A stretch of 64,000 nucleotides of DNA from Bacillus_BD oryzisoli. Its GTDB lineage: Bacteria > Bacillota > Bacilli > Bacillales > Cytobacillaceae. The translations under genes were made by a program, and so were the position numbers. Under the pieces are notes generated by a model, which made no database searches, was not told the origin of the DNA, and was given only the letters and a program-made list of their open reading frames with translations. This document shows positions 17,298-25,082 of this stretch, one piece after another. The stretch's first letter is position 1. Every line of letters starts with the position of its first letter. Where the stretch lies: the NCBI RefSeq assembly GCF_036670025.1, contig NZ_CP137640.1, positions 5,056,001-5,120,000 on the forward strand, written 5' to 3'.

Positions 17298-18380
17298 TTA
17301 TTTTAAATCCTTAAGATGCTCTTGAAGATAGCTATTCCGATCTGAAATAAAACGTAGAATGGATTCTCGCTCGTTATCAAACAGATCGATAGACATCTTT
17401 TTATAAGGATCTAAAGTTATATATGGGCGTATTTGCCTGTATAGATTTGTAATTTTTGGTTCTAATGCTGCAGTGGTAAACGAGGTTTCCAAAATTTCTT
17501 CAAGGAGAAGACGATATTGATCGCGGTATTCTTTTACATCAAGAAGGCGTGCAGTGAGTGTATTATAGCCTTCAATGGGAACATAATTGTATTCCATAAT
17601 TTCTCCATCCCAATCTCTGCCCCACGTTGCATCATAATCCCAGGGAATCATTTGGAATAATCCATCTTCCCCATTTCTATATAGTGCATAATTGTGAATA
17701 AAACCGTCATAGTTCTGCGTACAAACCACACCACACAGCCACAACAAATATTTTTTGACATCCAAGTACTTTGTAATTTCTTCACCAAAATCTTTTCGTG
17801 AAATCGTATTAATTTTATAAATGAGCACCTCTAAATCAAGGTCATCCTCATCTTCCCCTAATTTCCGAACATATCCCGATAGAAGGGAAGTCTTCGGATT
17901 ATGTTCTGGGGTTAATAAAGAAAAATTAGCAAGATATTCCGTTGCATAAAAGATTGGACCATACGGAAGCTTTCTTTTTTGTAAAAACCATTCATCGACC
18001 GATTCAAGCTGTAAATAAATACCCATAGGCTCTCCATTAAGTTCGATGAAAACATGCTTACAATCAGGTGAATGACTCCCAATGGTCTGAAAAAAGTCAA
18101 AGGATAGCTTGTTACGAATGAATGAGGGGTCGCAATATTCAGCATTCAAGTGAATTTCACGCCCTGCAAATTTCCCGTTAAACGTTCCAAAGTCGATTCT
18201 ATACGATTTTTTGAGGAAATTGCGTATGTGATCCCCTCGATAAGTAATACCAACCTCGTATGGAATATGGTCTGCTACCAGCTTGGCAGGAAGAGGCTCC
18301 TCATTCCAAACATCGCTTTCCAGTACTTCAAGATGCTTAGGCTCAATAAAAATACTGATTGTAGGGATATTGTGCTGCAT
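17298..18380 (-). CDS. cotH: CotH-family spore coat protein kinase
   Basis: A 360-residue protein, almost exactly the length of B. subtilis CotH. It carries the atypical kinase motifs NYDGFIHNYALY (223-234) and PWDYDATWGRDW (246-257), whose aspartates bind metal in CotH kinases, and the N-terminal VGITYRGDHIRNF..KKSYRIDF. CotH phosphorylates coat proteins CotB and CotG on the outer spore coat. The start at 18380 was chosen for GGGGGG 8 bases upstream; an in-frame ATG at 18410 lacks a site. It lies divergent from a small Gly/Lys/Thr repeat protein, mirroring the divergent cotH-cotG order of B. subtilis. Confidence 0.92.
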   Translation of the reverse strand: MQHNIPTISIFIEPKHLEVLESDVWNEEPLPAKLVADHIPYEVGITYRGDHIRNFLKKSYRIDFGTFNGKFAGREIHLNAEYCDPSFIRNKLSFDFFQTIGSHSPDCKHVFIELNGEPMGIYLQLESVDEWFLQKRKLPYGPIFYATEYLANFSLLTPEHNPKTSLLSGYVRKLGEDEDDLDLEVLIYKINTISRKDFGEEITKYLDVKKYLLWLCGVVCTQNYDGFIHNYALYRNGEDGLFQMIPWDYDATWGRDWDGEIMEYNYVPIEGYNTLTARLLDVKEYRDQYRLLLEEILETSFTTAALEPKITNLYRQIRPYITLDPYKKMSIDLFDNERESILRFISDRNSYLQEHLKDLK

Positions 18381-18444
18381 AACATCATCCCCCCTTTTTT
18401 TACATTTCATCTTATGAGGAAGAAAGTATGTTTGATAATAAAAA

Positions 18445-18515
18445 TAAATAAATAAATTAATAAAAAAAAATAAATAAATTAATAAAAAAAAATAAATAAA
18501 TTAATAAAAAAAAAT
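18445..18515. repeat. AT-only tandem repeat, 22-bp unit, three copies
   Basis: Unit TAAATAAATTAATAAAAAAAA, with the ATTAAT core at 18456, 18478 and 18500 giving a 22-bp period. It lies between the divergent cotH gene and the 49-residue gene, upstream of both promoters. It could bend DNA or simply be slippage-derived. Confidence 0.85.
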
Positions 18516-18518
18516 AGA

Positions 18519-18545
18519 ACAAATAAATTTGGATTTCATAATATA
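18519..18545 (+). promoter_or_regulatory. Candidate sigma-K promoter of the 49-aa Gly/Lys/Thr protein gene
   Basis: AC at 18519-18520, 16 bases, then CATAATATA at 18537-18545. This matches the sigma-K pattern (AC, 16-17 bases, CATAnnnTA). The ATG follows 40 bp downstream. It predicts late mother-cell expression, as for coat genes. Confidence 0.6.
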
Positions 18546-18584
18546 CATAGTCTTTGAAATTCTAATGAAAAGGTGGTTTTATAC

Positions 18585-18734
18585 ATGGGAGCATCCCAAA
18601 TTTTAGAATTAATTGAACAAGCAAGAAAATCAGAACTTGGTGAGTTCTTGACTCAAAATCCAGTAGCAAAAGGTACTGGTAAAGGTAAGGGTACTGGTAA
18701 AGGAAAAGGCACAGGTAAAAAGAAAGGTAAGTAA
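18585..18734 (+). CDS. 49-aa small protein with Lys/Gly/Thr repeat tail (candidate CotH/SET substrate)
   Basis: A short gene with site AAAAGGTGG, ATG at 18585, stop at 18732, and a strong terminator 17 bp later. Residues 1-28 form an amphipathic, helix-like head (MGASQILELIEQARKSE). Residues 29-49 are a low-complexity tail: three copies of KGTGKG ending in KKKGK, with Thr31, Thr37, Thr43 and nine lysines. It is not a shadow of another frame. Position divergent from cotH parallels cotG. The tail resembles both CotG-like phospho-acceptor repeats and a histone H4 tail. No named family was recognised; function as a coat protein modified by CotH and/or SET enzymes is inference. Confidence 0.8.
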   Translation: MGASQILELIEQARKSELGEFLTQNPVAKGTGKGKGTGKGKGTGKKKGK

Positions 18735-18750
18735 GAATTAGACTTACCCA

Positions 18751-18781
18751 GGCTGTTGGGAAATTCCCAGCAGCCGTTTTT
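18751..18781 (+). terminator. Intrinsic terminator after the 49-aa gene
   Basis: Stem GGCTGTTGGGAA (18751-18762) / TTCCCAGCAGCC (18764-18775) with one mismatch, followed by GTTTTTG. Confidence 0.88.
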
Positions 18782-18964
18782 GATTCACCACACCTAATCA
18801 ATCGGCAGTTGAGGAATTTTTAGCTATAACTCCTTCAAATAAAACAAGAGTTTATTCCAAACGTAAAGGTTGCACATAAGCATATAAAGTATATCCAAGA
18901 AGGTGTAACCGTCATTTAATTACGAATAAATCAATTTCGATAATAAGGAGGAATAAACAAATTG

Positions 18965-19567
18965 ATGCACCCAGATACAGAAATTCGGTATGTAAGCGAG
19001 GATGTAGGCGTTGGTGTGTTTGCAACAAAATTAATCCCTAAAGGAACCATTATCTGGATTAAAGATGAATTAGATATGATTCTGACAGAGGAATATATTG
19101 ATAGTCTTGATGATTTGCGAAGTGAGTATATATATAAATACGCCTATTTAGATACTGATGGTATATATGTTCTTTCTTGGGATCATGCAAAATATATGAA
19201 TCATAACTTCAATCCGAATTGTGTAGATACAGCTTATGATTTTCAGTTGGCGGCGAGAGACATTCAACCTGGTGAAGAATTAACATCTGATTATGGAGCA
19301 TTCGGTGAGGATGAAACGTTTGAATGTGCACCAGAAGAAGGAACCACAATAATGAAAGTGACTGCAGATGACTATTTAACCTATTATGAAGAGTGGGACA
19401 GAATGGCAATAGATGCGTTTAAGTTTTTTAATTTGGTAGAACAACCGCTAAAACATTTAATTAGTGATCAATATATTGATAAAGTAAATGCAGTTGCTAA
19501 TGGAACAGAACCCCTAGATTCTATCCTCAATTTATTTATGGATGAGGAAGGGGATGACACTCAGTAA
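18965..19567 (+). CDS. SET-domain protein (200 aa)
   Basis: A second SET protein, unrelated in detail to the one at 16912. It has VGVGVFATKLIPKGTIIW (14-31), YMNHNFNPNC (77-86, AdoMet core) and GEELTSDYG (103-111, catalytic Tyr), then Cys121 in a post-SET-like position and a C-terminal helical extension of about 75 residues. Start is ATG 18965 (or TTG 18962), 10-13 bases after AAGGAGG. It lies downstream of the 49-residue repeat gene on the same strand but past that gene's terminator. Predicted protein lysine methyltransferase; the Lys-rich neighbour is a candidate substrate. Confidence 0.87.
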   Translation: MHPDTEIRYVSEDVGVGVFATKLIPKGTIIWIKDELDMILTEEYIDSLDDLRSEYIYKYAYLDTDGIYVLSWDHAKYMNHNFNPNCVDTAYDFQLAARDIQPGEELTSDYGAFGEDETFECAPEEGTTIMKVTADDYLTYYEEWDRMAIDAFKFFNLVEQPLKHLISDQYIDKVNAVANGTEPLDSILNLFMDEEGDDTQ

Positions 19568-19732
19568 AGGTTCCTTCATTCTCGCTTTAAAGGACATTCT
19601 CCTTCATAACCGTACAGCTCACCCATGCGATACCATGTTAAACAAACTAAATTCAAAATCACTACATTCATATTATAATCTATTTAAAAAGACCAGCATG
19701 ACTGGTCTTTCGGTTATAATAACCACCTCTAT

Positions 19733-19773
19733 TTATGGTACGGTTCACTGTAACGCATGTAAATGAAGTTTTT
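19733..19773. repeat. Dispersed repeat TTATGGTACGGTTCAC...AAATGAAGTTTTT
   Basis: Shares TTATGRTAYGGTTCACyG and the AAATGA(A/G)GTTTTT end with 23324-23368 and 24367-24410. The 23.3-kb copy folds as a terminator. Confidence 0.6.
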
Positions 19774-19854
19774 ATTGTTTAATTAAAGTTTGTACATAAC
19801 TAAAATAAAGCTTGCCTTATATTTTTTAAGACAAGCTTCATAGTCATGTATTCT

Positions 19855-20043
19855 TTAAAAAATTAATAATGAAATCTCTTCCGTAGATGAAAAGGAAAAA
19901 TACCTCCCTTTTCCAAGAACATGGGTGATGTCACAAATAATTTGCCAGTCATGCTTTACCTCTCCCGGAATCGGATAGCTCGCTTCCCTCAACGTTACTC
20001 TCCCTTCCAGATTGGTTATCGTCCGAGAAGCTGTACTAAATCC
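19855..20043 (-). pseudogene. Fragment of a molybdopterin oxidoreductase (nitrate reductase/formate dehydrogenase type)
   Basis: The minus-strand reading frame gives about 62 residues including TNLEGRVTLREASYPIPGE, KHDWQIICDITHVLGKG and YFSFSSTEEI. This is the conserved part near the Mo-cofactor-binding C-terminal domain of NasC-like assimilatory nitrate reductases and related formate dehydrogenases, normally 700 residues or more. No start codon and no other part of the gene is present nearby. It is a clear gene remnant. Confidence 0.7.
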
Positions 20044-20052
20044 GATTTAAAG

Positions 20053-20086
20053 AAAAAAACCTGCTCTCTCGTTTGGAGGGAGCAGG
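20053..20086 (-). terminator. Intrinsic terminator on the minus strand
   Basis: CCTGCTC (20060-20066) / GAGCAGG (20080-20086) hairpin with T7 on the minus strand. It lies between the SDR remnant and the oxidoreductase remnant, so it probably once ended the SDR gene. Confidence 0.75.
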
Positions 20087-20118
20087 ACATGGAAGCAGGG
20101 GAACCATCTCCTCACTTC

Positions 20119-20220
20119 TTAATATTTATAAGATTGTCCACCATCAATTGGAATAACCGTTGCATTATTGAAGTTGGCCTGATCAGAAAGTAGGATGCCA
20201 CTAAATAACAGTGTAATCAC
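20119..20220 (-). pseudogene. C-terminal remnant of a short-chain dehydrogenase/reductase
   Basis: About 33 residues in frame: SGILLSDQANFNNATVIPID and then GGQSYKY before a stop. This is the SDR C-terminal pattern (FLASDxASFxTGxxIPxDGG). A stop codon lies just upstream and no Rossmann or Tyr-Lys part is found. Two intact SDR genes follow at 20378 and 21290. Confidence 0.75.
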
Positions 20221-20221
20221 T

Positions 20222-20256
20222 TAGAAAAAAATACCGACTTAATTGAGTCGGTATTT
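20222..20256 (-). terminator. Intrinsic terminator of the SDR gene at 20378
   Basis: Perfect 11-bp stem AAATACCGACT (20229-20239) / AGTCGGTATTT (20246-20256), followed by T7 on the minus strand. Confidence 0.88.
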
Positions 20257-20377
20257 AGGTTTTCCGTAATATCAAACTAACATCCTAGTTAACGGAATAC
20301 TTAACAATACTTGTTTTTCTTTTCCCTGTCTTAATAATTTAATCATTTCCAGCATTACCATGAGGTTTTTATATCTA

Positions 20378-21121
20378 TTATAAGTCAGAAATCATTCCAC
20401 CATCTACTACAAATTGAGCTCCAGTTGAATAGCTAGAATCATCAGAAGCAAGGTATATAACTAAATTTGATACTTCTTCTACTTCTGCTCTTCTTCTTAG
20501 TGGAATATCTTGTTCAAGTTGCTTAAGATATTCTTCAACATCTGGTTGGTCAGCCATAGGTGTTTTGATAATTCCTGGATGTACAGAATTTACACGGATA
20601 TTATATTGTCCAAGCTCAGCAGCTGCACCTTTAGTCATACCAGTTACTGCATGTTTAGAAGCACTATAAGCAATAGCCGTTGGTGCACTCACCAAACCAT
20701 CTACAGAAGAAATATTAACAATAGAACCTACACCAGCTTTTTTCATAGAAGGCAATACTTTTTGCATTCCTAAGAATACACCAAGCTCATCTACTTTAAA
20801 TGTTAATTCAAAGTCTTTTACAGTTAGTTCTTCTAATGTTTTGAAGATACCAATTCCTGCGTTGTTTACTAACACATTGATCGGACCAAATGTTTCTTCT
20901 GTTTTTGCTATAACTTCTACCCAATTCTCTTCACTAGCAACATCTAGTTTAAGTGCGATTGCGTTTTCTCCTAATTCATCGGCTAGTTTTTGTGCACCCT
21001 CAAAGTTAAGGTCAGTAATCGCTACTTTTGCTCCTTCTTCCACGAATTTACGAGCATGCATAGCGCCCATACCTTGTGCTGCCCCTGTAATGATTGCTAC
21101 TTTACCATCTAGTTTACCCAT
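20378..21121 (-). CDS. SDR-family oxidoreductase
   Basis: A 247-residue classical SDR: cofactor motif TGAAQGMGA (about 13-21), NNAGIG, catalytic Ser and the YSASK pair in SAPTAIAYSASKHAV, and the C-terminal VVDGGMISDL. It resembles hydroxysteroid/cyclopentanol dehydrogenase-like SDRs. The start at 21121 has GGAGG 8 bases upstream; the longer frame to 21136 begins with TTG inside that site. It is downstream of a second SDR gene (21290) and probably regulated by the divergent TetR gene. Confidence 0.93.
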   Translation of the reverse strand: MGKLDGKVAIITGAAQGMGAMHARKFVEEGAKVAITDLNFEGAQKLADELGENAIALKLDVASEENWVEVIAKTEETFGPINVLVNNAGIGIFKTLEELTVKDFELTFKVDELGVFLGMQKVLPSMKKAGVGSIVNISSVDGLVSAPTAIAYSASKHAVTGMTKGAAAELGQYNIRVNSVHPGIIKTPMADQPDVEEYLKQLEQDIPLRRRAEVEEVSNLVIYLASDDSSYSTGAQFVVDGGMISDL

Positions 21122-21289
21122 TATGCATTCCTCCAAATTTCTTTAAAAAATCACAATAATTTTTAACAACTCTGGTAAAAATCCACTTACTTATCAACCT
21201 GAACTATTATTTGTTGAAGAATTTCCTTTATTCTTTTCAATTTCTATTGCTATACAAGTCCCTATTTGCCCTTTAGTCCAATTTATTGA

Positions 21290-22027
21290 TTATTGTGCTG
21301 TATACCCGCCATCAACAGTCAAGCTATTACCAGTCATGAATGAAGAATCATCAGATGCCATGAATAATACAGCTTTTGCCATTTCTTCTGCTTTACCAAG
21401 ACGTTTCATCGGTGTGACTGCAGATAAAGCCTGTTTGCTTTCTTCCGGTATAATTGGTGTATCAATGAAGCCAGGGCATAATGCGTTAACACGAATATTT
21501 TGTTCTGCATATTCAAGAGCAAGAGAACGAGTTAAGTTAATCACGCCGCCTTTTGCTGCGTTATAAGCTGCTGAACCAGGTGATCCAACCCATCCGTACA
21601 TAGATGCCGTATTCACGATCGTACCACCGCCTGTCTTTAACATTTCACGGATAGATTCACGTGCTACTAAGAAGACACCATCTAAATCAACATTTACGGT
21701 ATTGCGCCATTCTGAGTACTCTAAATCATGGGTAGAATGAACACGGCCGATTCCCGCATTGTTGAAGACAACATCTACTTTGCCGAACGTTTCAACGGTT
21801 TGTTTAAAGATATTTGCGACTTCCTCTTCACTTGTAATATTTGCTTTTATAAAAAGAACTTCTGCGTTAAGCGCTTTCAATTCTACCTCGAAGGCTTTTC
21901 CCTTTTCCTCATTTAAATCAACAAGAACTACTTTGGCTCCTTCTGAAACGAATAATCGTGCTGTTGCTGCACCAATACCAGATGCTCCTCCGGTAATTAC
22001 AGCTACTTTATCTTGTAATTTTCCCAT
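21290..22027 (-). CDS. SDR-family oxidoreductase
   Basis: A 245-residue SDR with TGGASGIGAATA (about 12-23), Asp at 37 in VLVDLN (NAD preference), NNAGIG, and YNAAKGG catalytic Tyr/Lys. It resembles glucose/3-oxoacyl reductase-like family members; the substrate is not readable. Start with GAGGAGGAACTAGG. It is the first gene of a two-SDR unit divergent from a TetR regulator, with palindromes in the shared promoter region. Confidence 0.93.
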   Translation of the reverse strand: MGKLQDKVAVITGGASGIGAATARLFVSEGAKVVLVDLNEEKGKAFEVELKALNAEVLFIKANITSEEEVANIFKQTVETFGKVDVVFNNAGIGRVHSTHDLEYSEWRNTVNVDLDGVFLVARESIREMLKTGGGTIVNTASMYGWVGSPGSAAYNAAKGGVINLTRSLALEYAEQNIRVNALCPGFIDTPIIPEESKQALSAVTPMKRLGKAEEMAKAVLFMASDDSSFMTGNSLTVDGGYTAQ

Positions 22028-22073
22028 CCTAGTTCCTCCTCATACCAAGAATTCAAAAGCACATTTAAGATAA

Positions 22074-22097
22074 AAATAATAGATATATCTATTATTT
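22074..22097. promoter_or_regulatory. 24-bp perfect palindrome upstream of the SDR gene
   Basis: AAATAATAGATA/TATCTATTATTT, 47 bp upstream of the SDR ATG, in the divergent SDR/TetR promoter region. Likely operator. Confidence 0.6.
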
Positions 22098-22162
22098 GTG
22101 CTTTTTTGTTCACAATTAAATTGTACTATTTTGTTCACATTTAACAATCATTAAGATATCAC

Positions 22163-22187
22163 TAAGTGTCTATTAGATAGACACTTA
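22163..22187. promoter_or_regulatory. Inverted repeat upstream of the TetR gene
   Basis: TAAGTGTCTAT-tag-ATAGACACTTA, 11-bp perfect arms, 34 bp before the TetR start. Size and position fit a TetR autoregulatory operator. Confidence 0.65.
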
Positions 22188-22221
22188 TGATAAATCTGTT
22201 TATATTGAAGGAGAATCTTTC

Positions 22222-22833
22222 ATGAATAATGAACAAACTATGAAATATCAACGACAAAATCGGACAAAAGCACATTTAAGGGATGCATTGATTGAACTTA
22301 TTAAAGAAAAGGGTTACCATTCCGTTACTGTAAAAGATATTGTCGATTACGCCGCTTATAATCGTAGTACATTTTATATCCATTACACAGATAAAATTGA
22401 ATTGGCTGAGGATTTACTCGTTTCCATGCTTCAGGGATTAGAAGCTTCCGCGGGCAAACCTTATGTATCAGGGCAAAAAGTTTATACAGCCAAGCTAGAT
22501 GCGCCATCTTTTAATATCGTTTCTTACATCTATACTAATCGTAATTTTTTTACATTAATTAACTACGATGACACATTACCAGGTTTACATACACGGTTTC
22601 CTCAAACGATCTTAATAATCTATAAGAAACATTTTATTTTTGAGACCATCAACAATATCCCCGTGAATATGGAATATTTTAAACGTTACACAGCCTATGG
22701 CTTTTACGGACTCCTTCAAAATTGGATCCAAAATGGGTTCAAAGAAACCCCAGAGAATTTTATCCAAGAAGTCATTAATCTAACGAAAACACATATTTAC
22801 TCGTTTAAGTACATTGATAACACACCTACCTGA
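22222..22833 (+). CDS. TetR/AcrR-family transcriptional regulator
   Basis: A 203-residue regulator. The N-terminal HTH spans about 14-60 (RDALIELIKEKGYHSVTVKDIVDYAAYNRSTFYIHY, the TetR signature). The C-terminal ligand domain resembles the TetR_C33/YfiR-like group. Start with GAAGGAGAATC. Divergent from two SDR genes that it likely represses. Confidence 0.93.
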   Translation: MNNEQTMKYQRQNRTKAHLRDALIELIKEKGYHSVTVKDIVDYAAYNRSTFYIHYTDKIELAEDLLVSMLQGLEASAGKPYVSGQKVYTAKLDAPSFNIVSYIYTNRNFFTLINYDDTLPGLHTRFPQTILIIYKKHFIFETINNIPVNMEYFKRYTAYGFYGLLQNWIQNGFKETPENFIQEVINLTKTHIYSFKYIDNTPT

Positions 22834-22856
22834 TGGGATATATTAGCTTAAAAAAT

Positions 22857-22906
22857 AAAGGGGCAAAACATATTAAACATAACTAATATGCTTTGCCCCT
22901 ATTTAT
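22857..22906 (+). terminator. Intrinsic terminator of the TetR gene
   Basis: Long stem AGGGGCAAA.CATATTA / TAATATG.TTTGCCCCT with A-rich and T-rich flanks. Confidence 0.85.
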
Positions 22907-23055
22907 GGATATAGATTGTACCTATTTATCAAATTTTACACTGATATTAAAGATTCGACCTAGATTATCCGTCATTTTTCCACTGACTATTGAAGCTCTC
23001 CTTAAACTTCAATACTCTTTGTTTATTGAATATCTATAATAGGGAGAATTTTATT

Positions 23056-23184
23056 GTGAAAAAATCGTTTATAATGCGAATCATTGTAATGTGGTTGATA
23101 TTAATGTCTGCATGCGAAAGTGAAGAAGACAAGGAATTATTAGAAAGGTCAAAACAATTTGCAATTGGTCAGTTAGCAAACTAA
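23056..23184 (+). CDS. Very short putative lipoprotein (42 aa)
   Basis: GTG start at 23056 with GGGAG 9 bases upstream. The peptide has a basic N-terminus, a hydrophobic stretch and a lipobox-like LMSAC, then only about 25 charged residues. It could be a genuine small lipoprotein or the N-terminal stub of a longer one. No family recognised. Confidence 0.4.
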   Translation: MKKSFIMRIIVMWLILMSACESEEDKELLERSKQFAIGQLAN

Positions 23185-23323
23185 AGAAATAGACACAGCT
23201 ATGATCGATGTATAGAAGTATTCCTTTCTGCAAAATGGGATTCCCTTTTAACAAAAAATTCCCTCATACCATATTGTATAAGGGAATTTATAATAGTTTT
23301 TAGTTATTTTTTGAAAACCTCAT

Positions 23324-23368
23324 TTACTTATGATATGGTTCACCGTGCTGTAACTAAATGAGGTTTTT
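23324..23368 (+). terminator. Terminator hairpin within a dispersed repeat
   Basis: AAAACCTCATTTA (23324-23336) / TAAATGAGGTTTT (23355-23367) then more T. The loop contains the TATGGTTCACCG word shared with 19733 and 24367. Confidence 0.7.
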
Positions 23369-23460
23369 TACATACTTATTTTTTAATATCTACTGTTACT
23401 AATAGCATGATCAACAGAATTGTGCTTTCTATAAGTAATACCTCATATGACTCCCATTAC

Positions 23461-24180
23461 TTATACTAAATCTAAAGCTATTTCCATCATCTTTGTAAAT
23501 GAAGTTTGTCTCTCCTCTTGTGTTGTTTGTTCATGTGTAATCATATGGTCACTTACTGTTAAAATTGTTAATGCTTTAACTCCAGCACTAGCAGCATTTA
23601 AATATAAACTTGTCGTTTCCATTTCTTCCGCTAATATTCCCATCTTAGCCCACTTTTCTGTTGCAGTTTCATCAGCATTATAGAAAACATCACTAGATAG
23701 TACATTTCCTACATGAACCTTATAATTCTTTTCATCAGCTATTTTCTTAGCTTTCTCTAATAATTCATAAGATGCTGTAATTGGAAATTGACCTGGAAGA
23801 TTCAATTGATGTGCATAATTTGAATTTGTTGCTGCTCCCATAGCAAGTATAATATCATATAACTTAATCTCATTTTGCATAGCCCCACATGAACCTATAC
23901 GAATTAAATTTTTAACTCCAAAAACATTAATTAGTTCCCATGAATATATTGCCATGCTGGGTGTCCCCATACCGGTACCCATAACAGAAACTTTCTTTCC
24001 TTTATATTCGCCTGTGTACCCCAACATACCTCTAACTTCATTAAAAAGAACATGTTTTTCTAAAAAGTTTTCAGCTATAAACTTTGCACGGAGTGGATCT
24101 CCTGGCAAAAGTATAGTTTCTGCTATTTCTACTCCATTTGGCTTAATATGTGGTGTTTCTTTTAATTCATTGTTTTTCAT
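23461..24180 (-). CDS. deoD: Purine-nucleoside phosphorylase, DeoD type
   Basis: A 239-residue trimeric-family PNP (family about 235). It has TPHI at the N-terminus, LLPGDPLRAKFIAE (phosphate site), GTGMGTPS, RIGSCGA, EEMETTSLY (nucleoside site) and the catalytic SDH of TVSDHM. It splits purine (deoxy)nucleosides with phosphate in the salvage pathway. It stands alone, flanked by copies of the GGTTCAC repeat on both sides, and its coding is AT-rich relative to neighbours, so it may have been acquired separately. Confidence 0.95.
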   Translation of the reverse strand: MKNNELKETPHIKPNGVEIAETILLPGDPLRAKFIAENFLEKHVLFNEVRGMLGYTGEYKGKKVSVMGTGMGTPSMAIYSWELINVFGVKNLIRIGSCGAMQNEIKLYDIILAMGAATNSNYAHQLNLPGQFPITASYELLEKAKKIADEKNYKVHVGNVLSSDVFYNADETATEKWAKMGILAEEMETTSLYLNAASAGVKALTILTVSDHMITHEQTTQEERQTSFTKMMEIALDLV

Positions 24181-24366
24181 TTGGTTCTCTCCTTAATATC
24201 TTTATATTATTGTTATACTATATCTTTTGTAATCGAGTTTTTTTCTATTAAATGAGACTTATCTTTAATTAATTTGTATAGGGCTTACTTCTAATAGTAA
24301 GTCCTATTAAAAAATCTGCATCACTTACAGTACATTTCTCCCCAAAACATTCAATCTAAATTTAGT

Positions 24367-24410
24367 AAAAACCTCATTTTTTTATGATACGGTTCACCAT
24401 ACTACAACCC
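24367..24410. repeat. Third copy of the GGTTCACC repeat
   Basis: AAAACCTCATTT then TTATGATACGGTTCACC; it lacks the closing arm found at 23355-23367. Confidence 0.6.
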
Positions 24411-24474
24411 AACACCACCAATTATTTGTTAGTAGCTTAGGCGTATTGGGAAGTTTAAATATATGAAAGAAAAT

Positions 24475-24916
24475 TTATTCCGGTATTACGATCTCCAGCT
24501 GTCCTTCAACACTAATGATCTCAATCACCTGATCAGTAAACAGATAAGGTGTATCAAATCGATCCTGCTTTTTCATATCCAGATAATGATTATTGGCAGT
24601 CAAGACAGGGAAAACCGCATTCGTCTTTTTGAACATATTTTGGCTTACCTCTAAATCTGCCATCAAGATGATTTGTTTTTGAGAAATGGCAAAAAAGAGC
24701 TTTCCAATCTCTTTGTCATTATCCATGATGGAGATCTGCTGCAGGATAGAAATGAGGCAAGTGACCAAATCATTCAACTGCTCGTTTGTTAAACCATCTA
24801 ACTGCCATTCCTCTAAAGCTTTGTTTACTCCACTTCTAATTTCCTTGAAGGAAAATACATCTTCAATCCTAAGAGCCGTTTTCGTTTTCCCTAGGTAATA
24901 TTCATATCTTCCTATT
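24475..24916 (-). pseudogene. Open frame without a start codon (unrecognised protein)
   Basis: A 100-residue frame (24475-24777) would start at TTG without a good site, but the same frame stays open upstream to about 24916 with protein-like sequence (YEYYLGKTKTALRIEDVFSF, EIRSGVNKALEEWQLDGLT). No ATG, GTG or TTG occurs in that extension; an ATG at about 24906 is in the adjacent frame and hits a stop after four codons. A single-base indel near 24893-24905 would restore a start. No family recognised. Confidence 0.5.
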
Positions 24917-25082
24917 GTACAACTTATAAGTTATAGAGAACATTATTGTATTAAAAAGGTCCATGGTCTTAGTAATAGTAAAATACAATAGAATTTGTAA
25001 ATAGTATAAAAAGATTGACTTATTATACTCTATTAGAATATTATCTAAATATACTTAACTACACAAAAGCATAAAAGCGTTG

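Larger units (their letters stand above)
19568..20377. other. Gene-poor decayed region
   Basis: About 800 bp without an intact gene. It contains hairpins at 19688-19710 (AAAGACCAG/CTGGTCTTT) and 19808-19838, a repeat at 19733-19773, fragments of two enzymes (19855-20043 and 20119-20220) and two minus-strand terminators. Confidence 0.7.

Noticed and set aside
18445..18515. AT-rich tandem repeats as a replication or plasmid origin
   Set aside because: No initiator gene, DnaA boxes or iterons nearby; lies between divergent sporulation genes.
19542..19766. 74-residue frame overlapping the end of the second SET gene
   Set aside because: Spans a hairpin and a dispersed repeat; no protein-like features.
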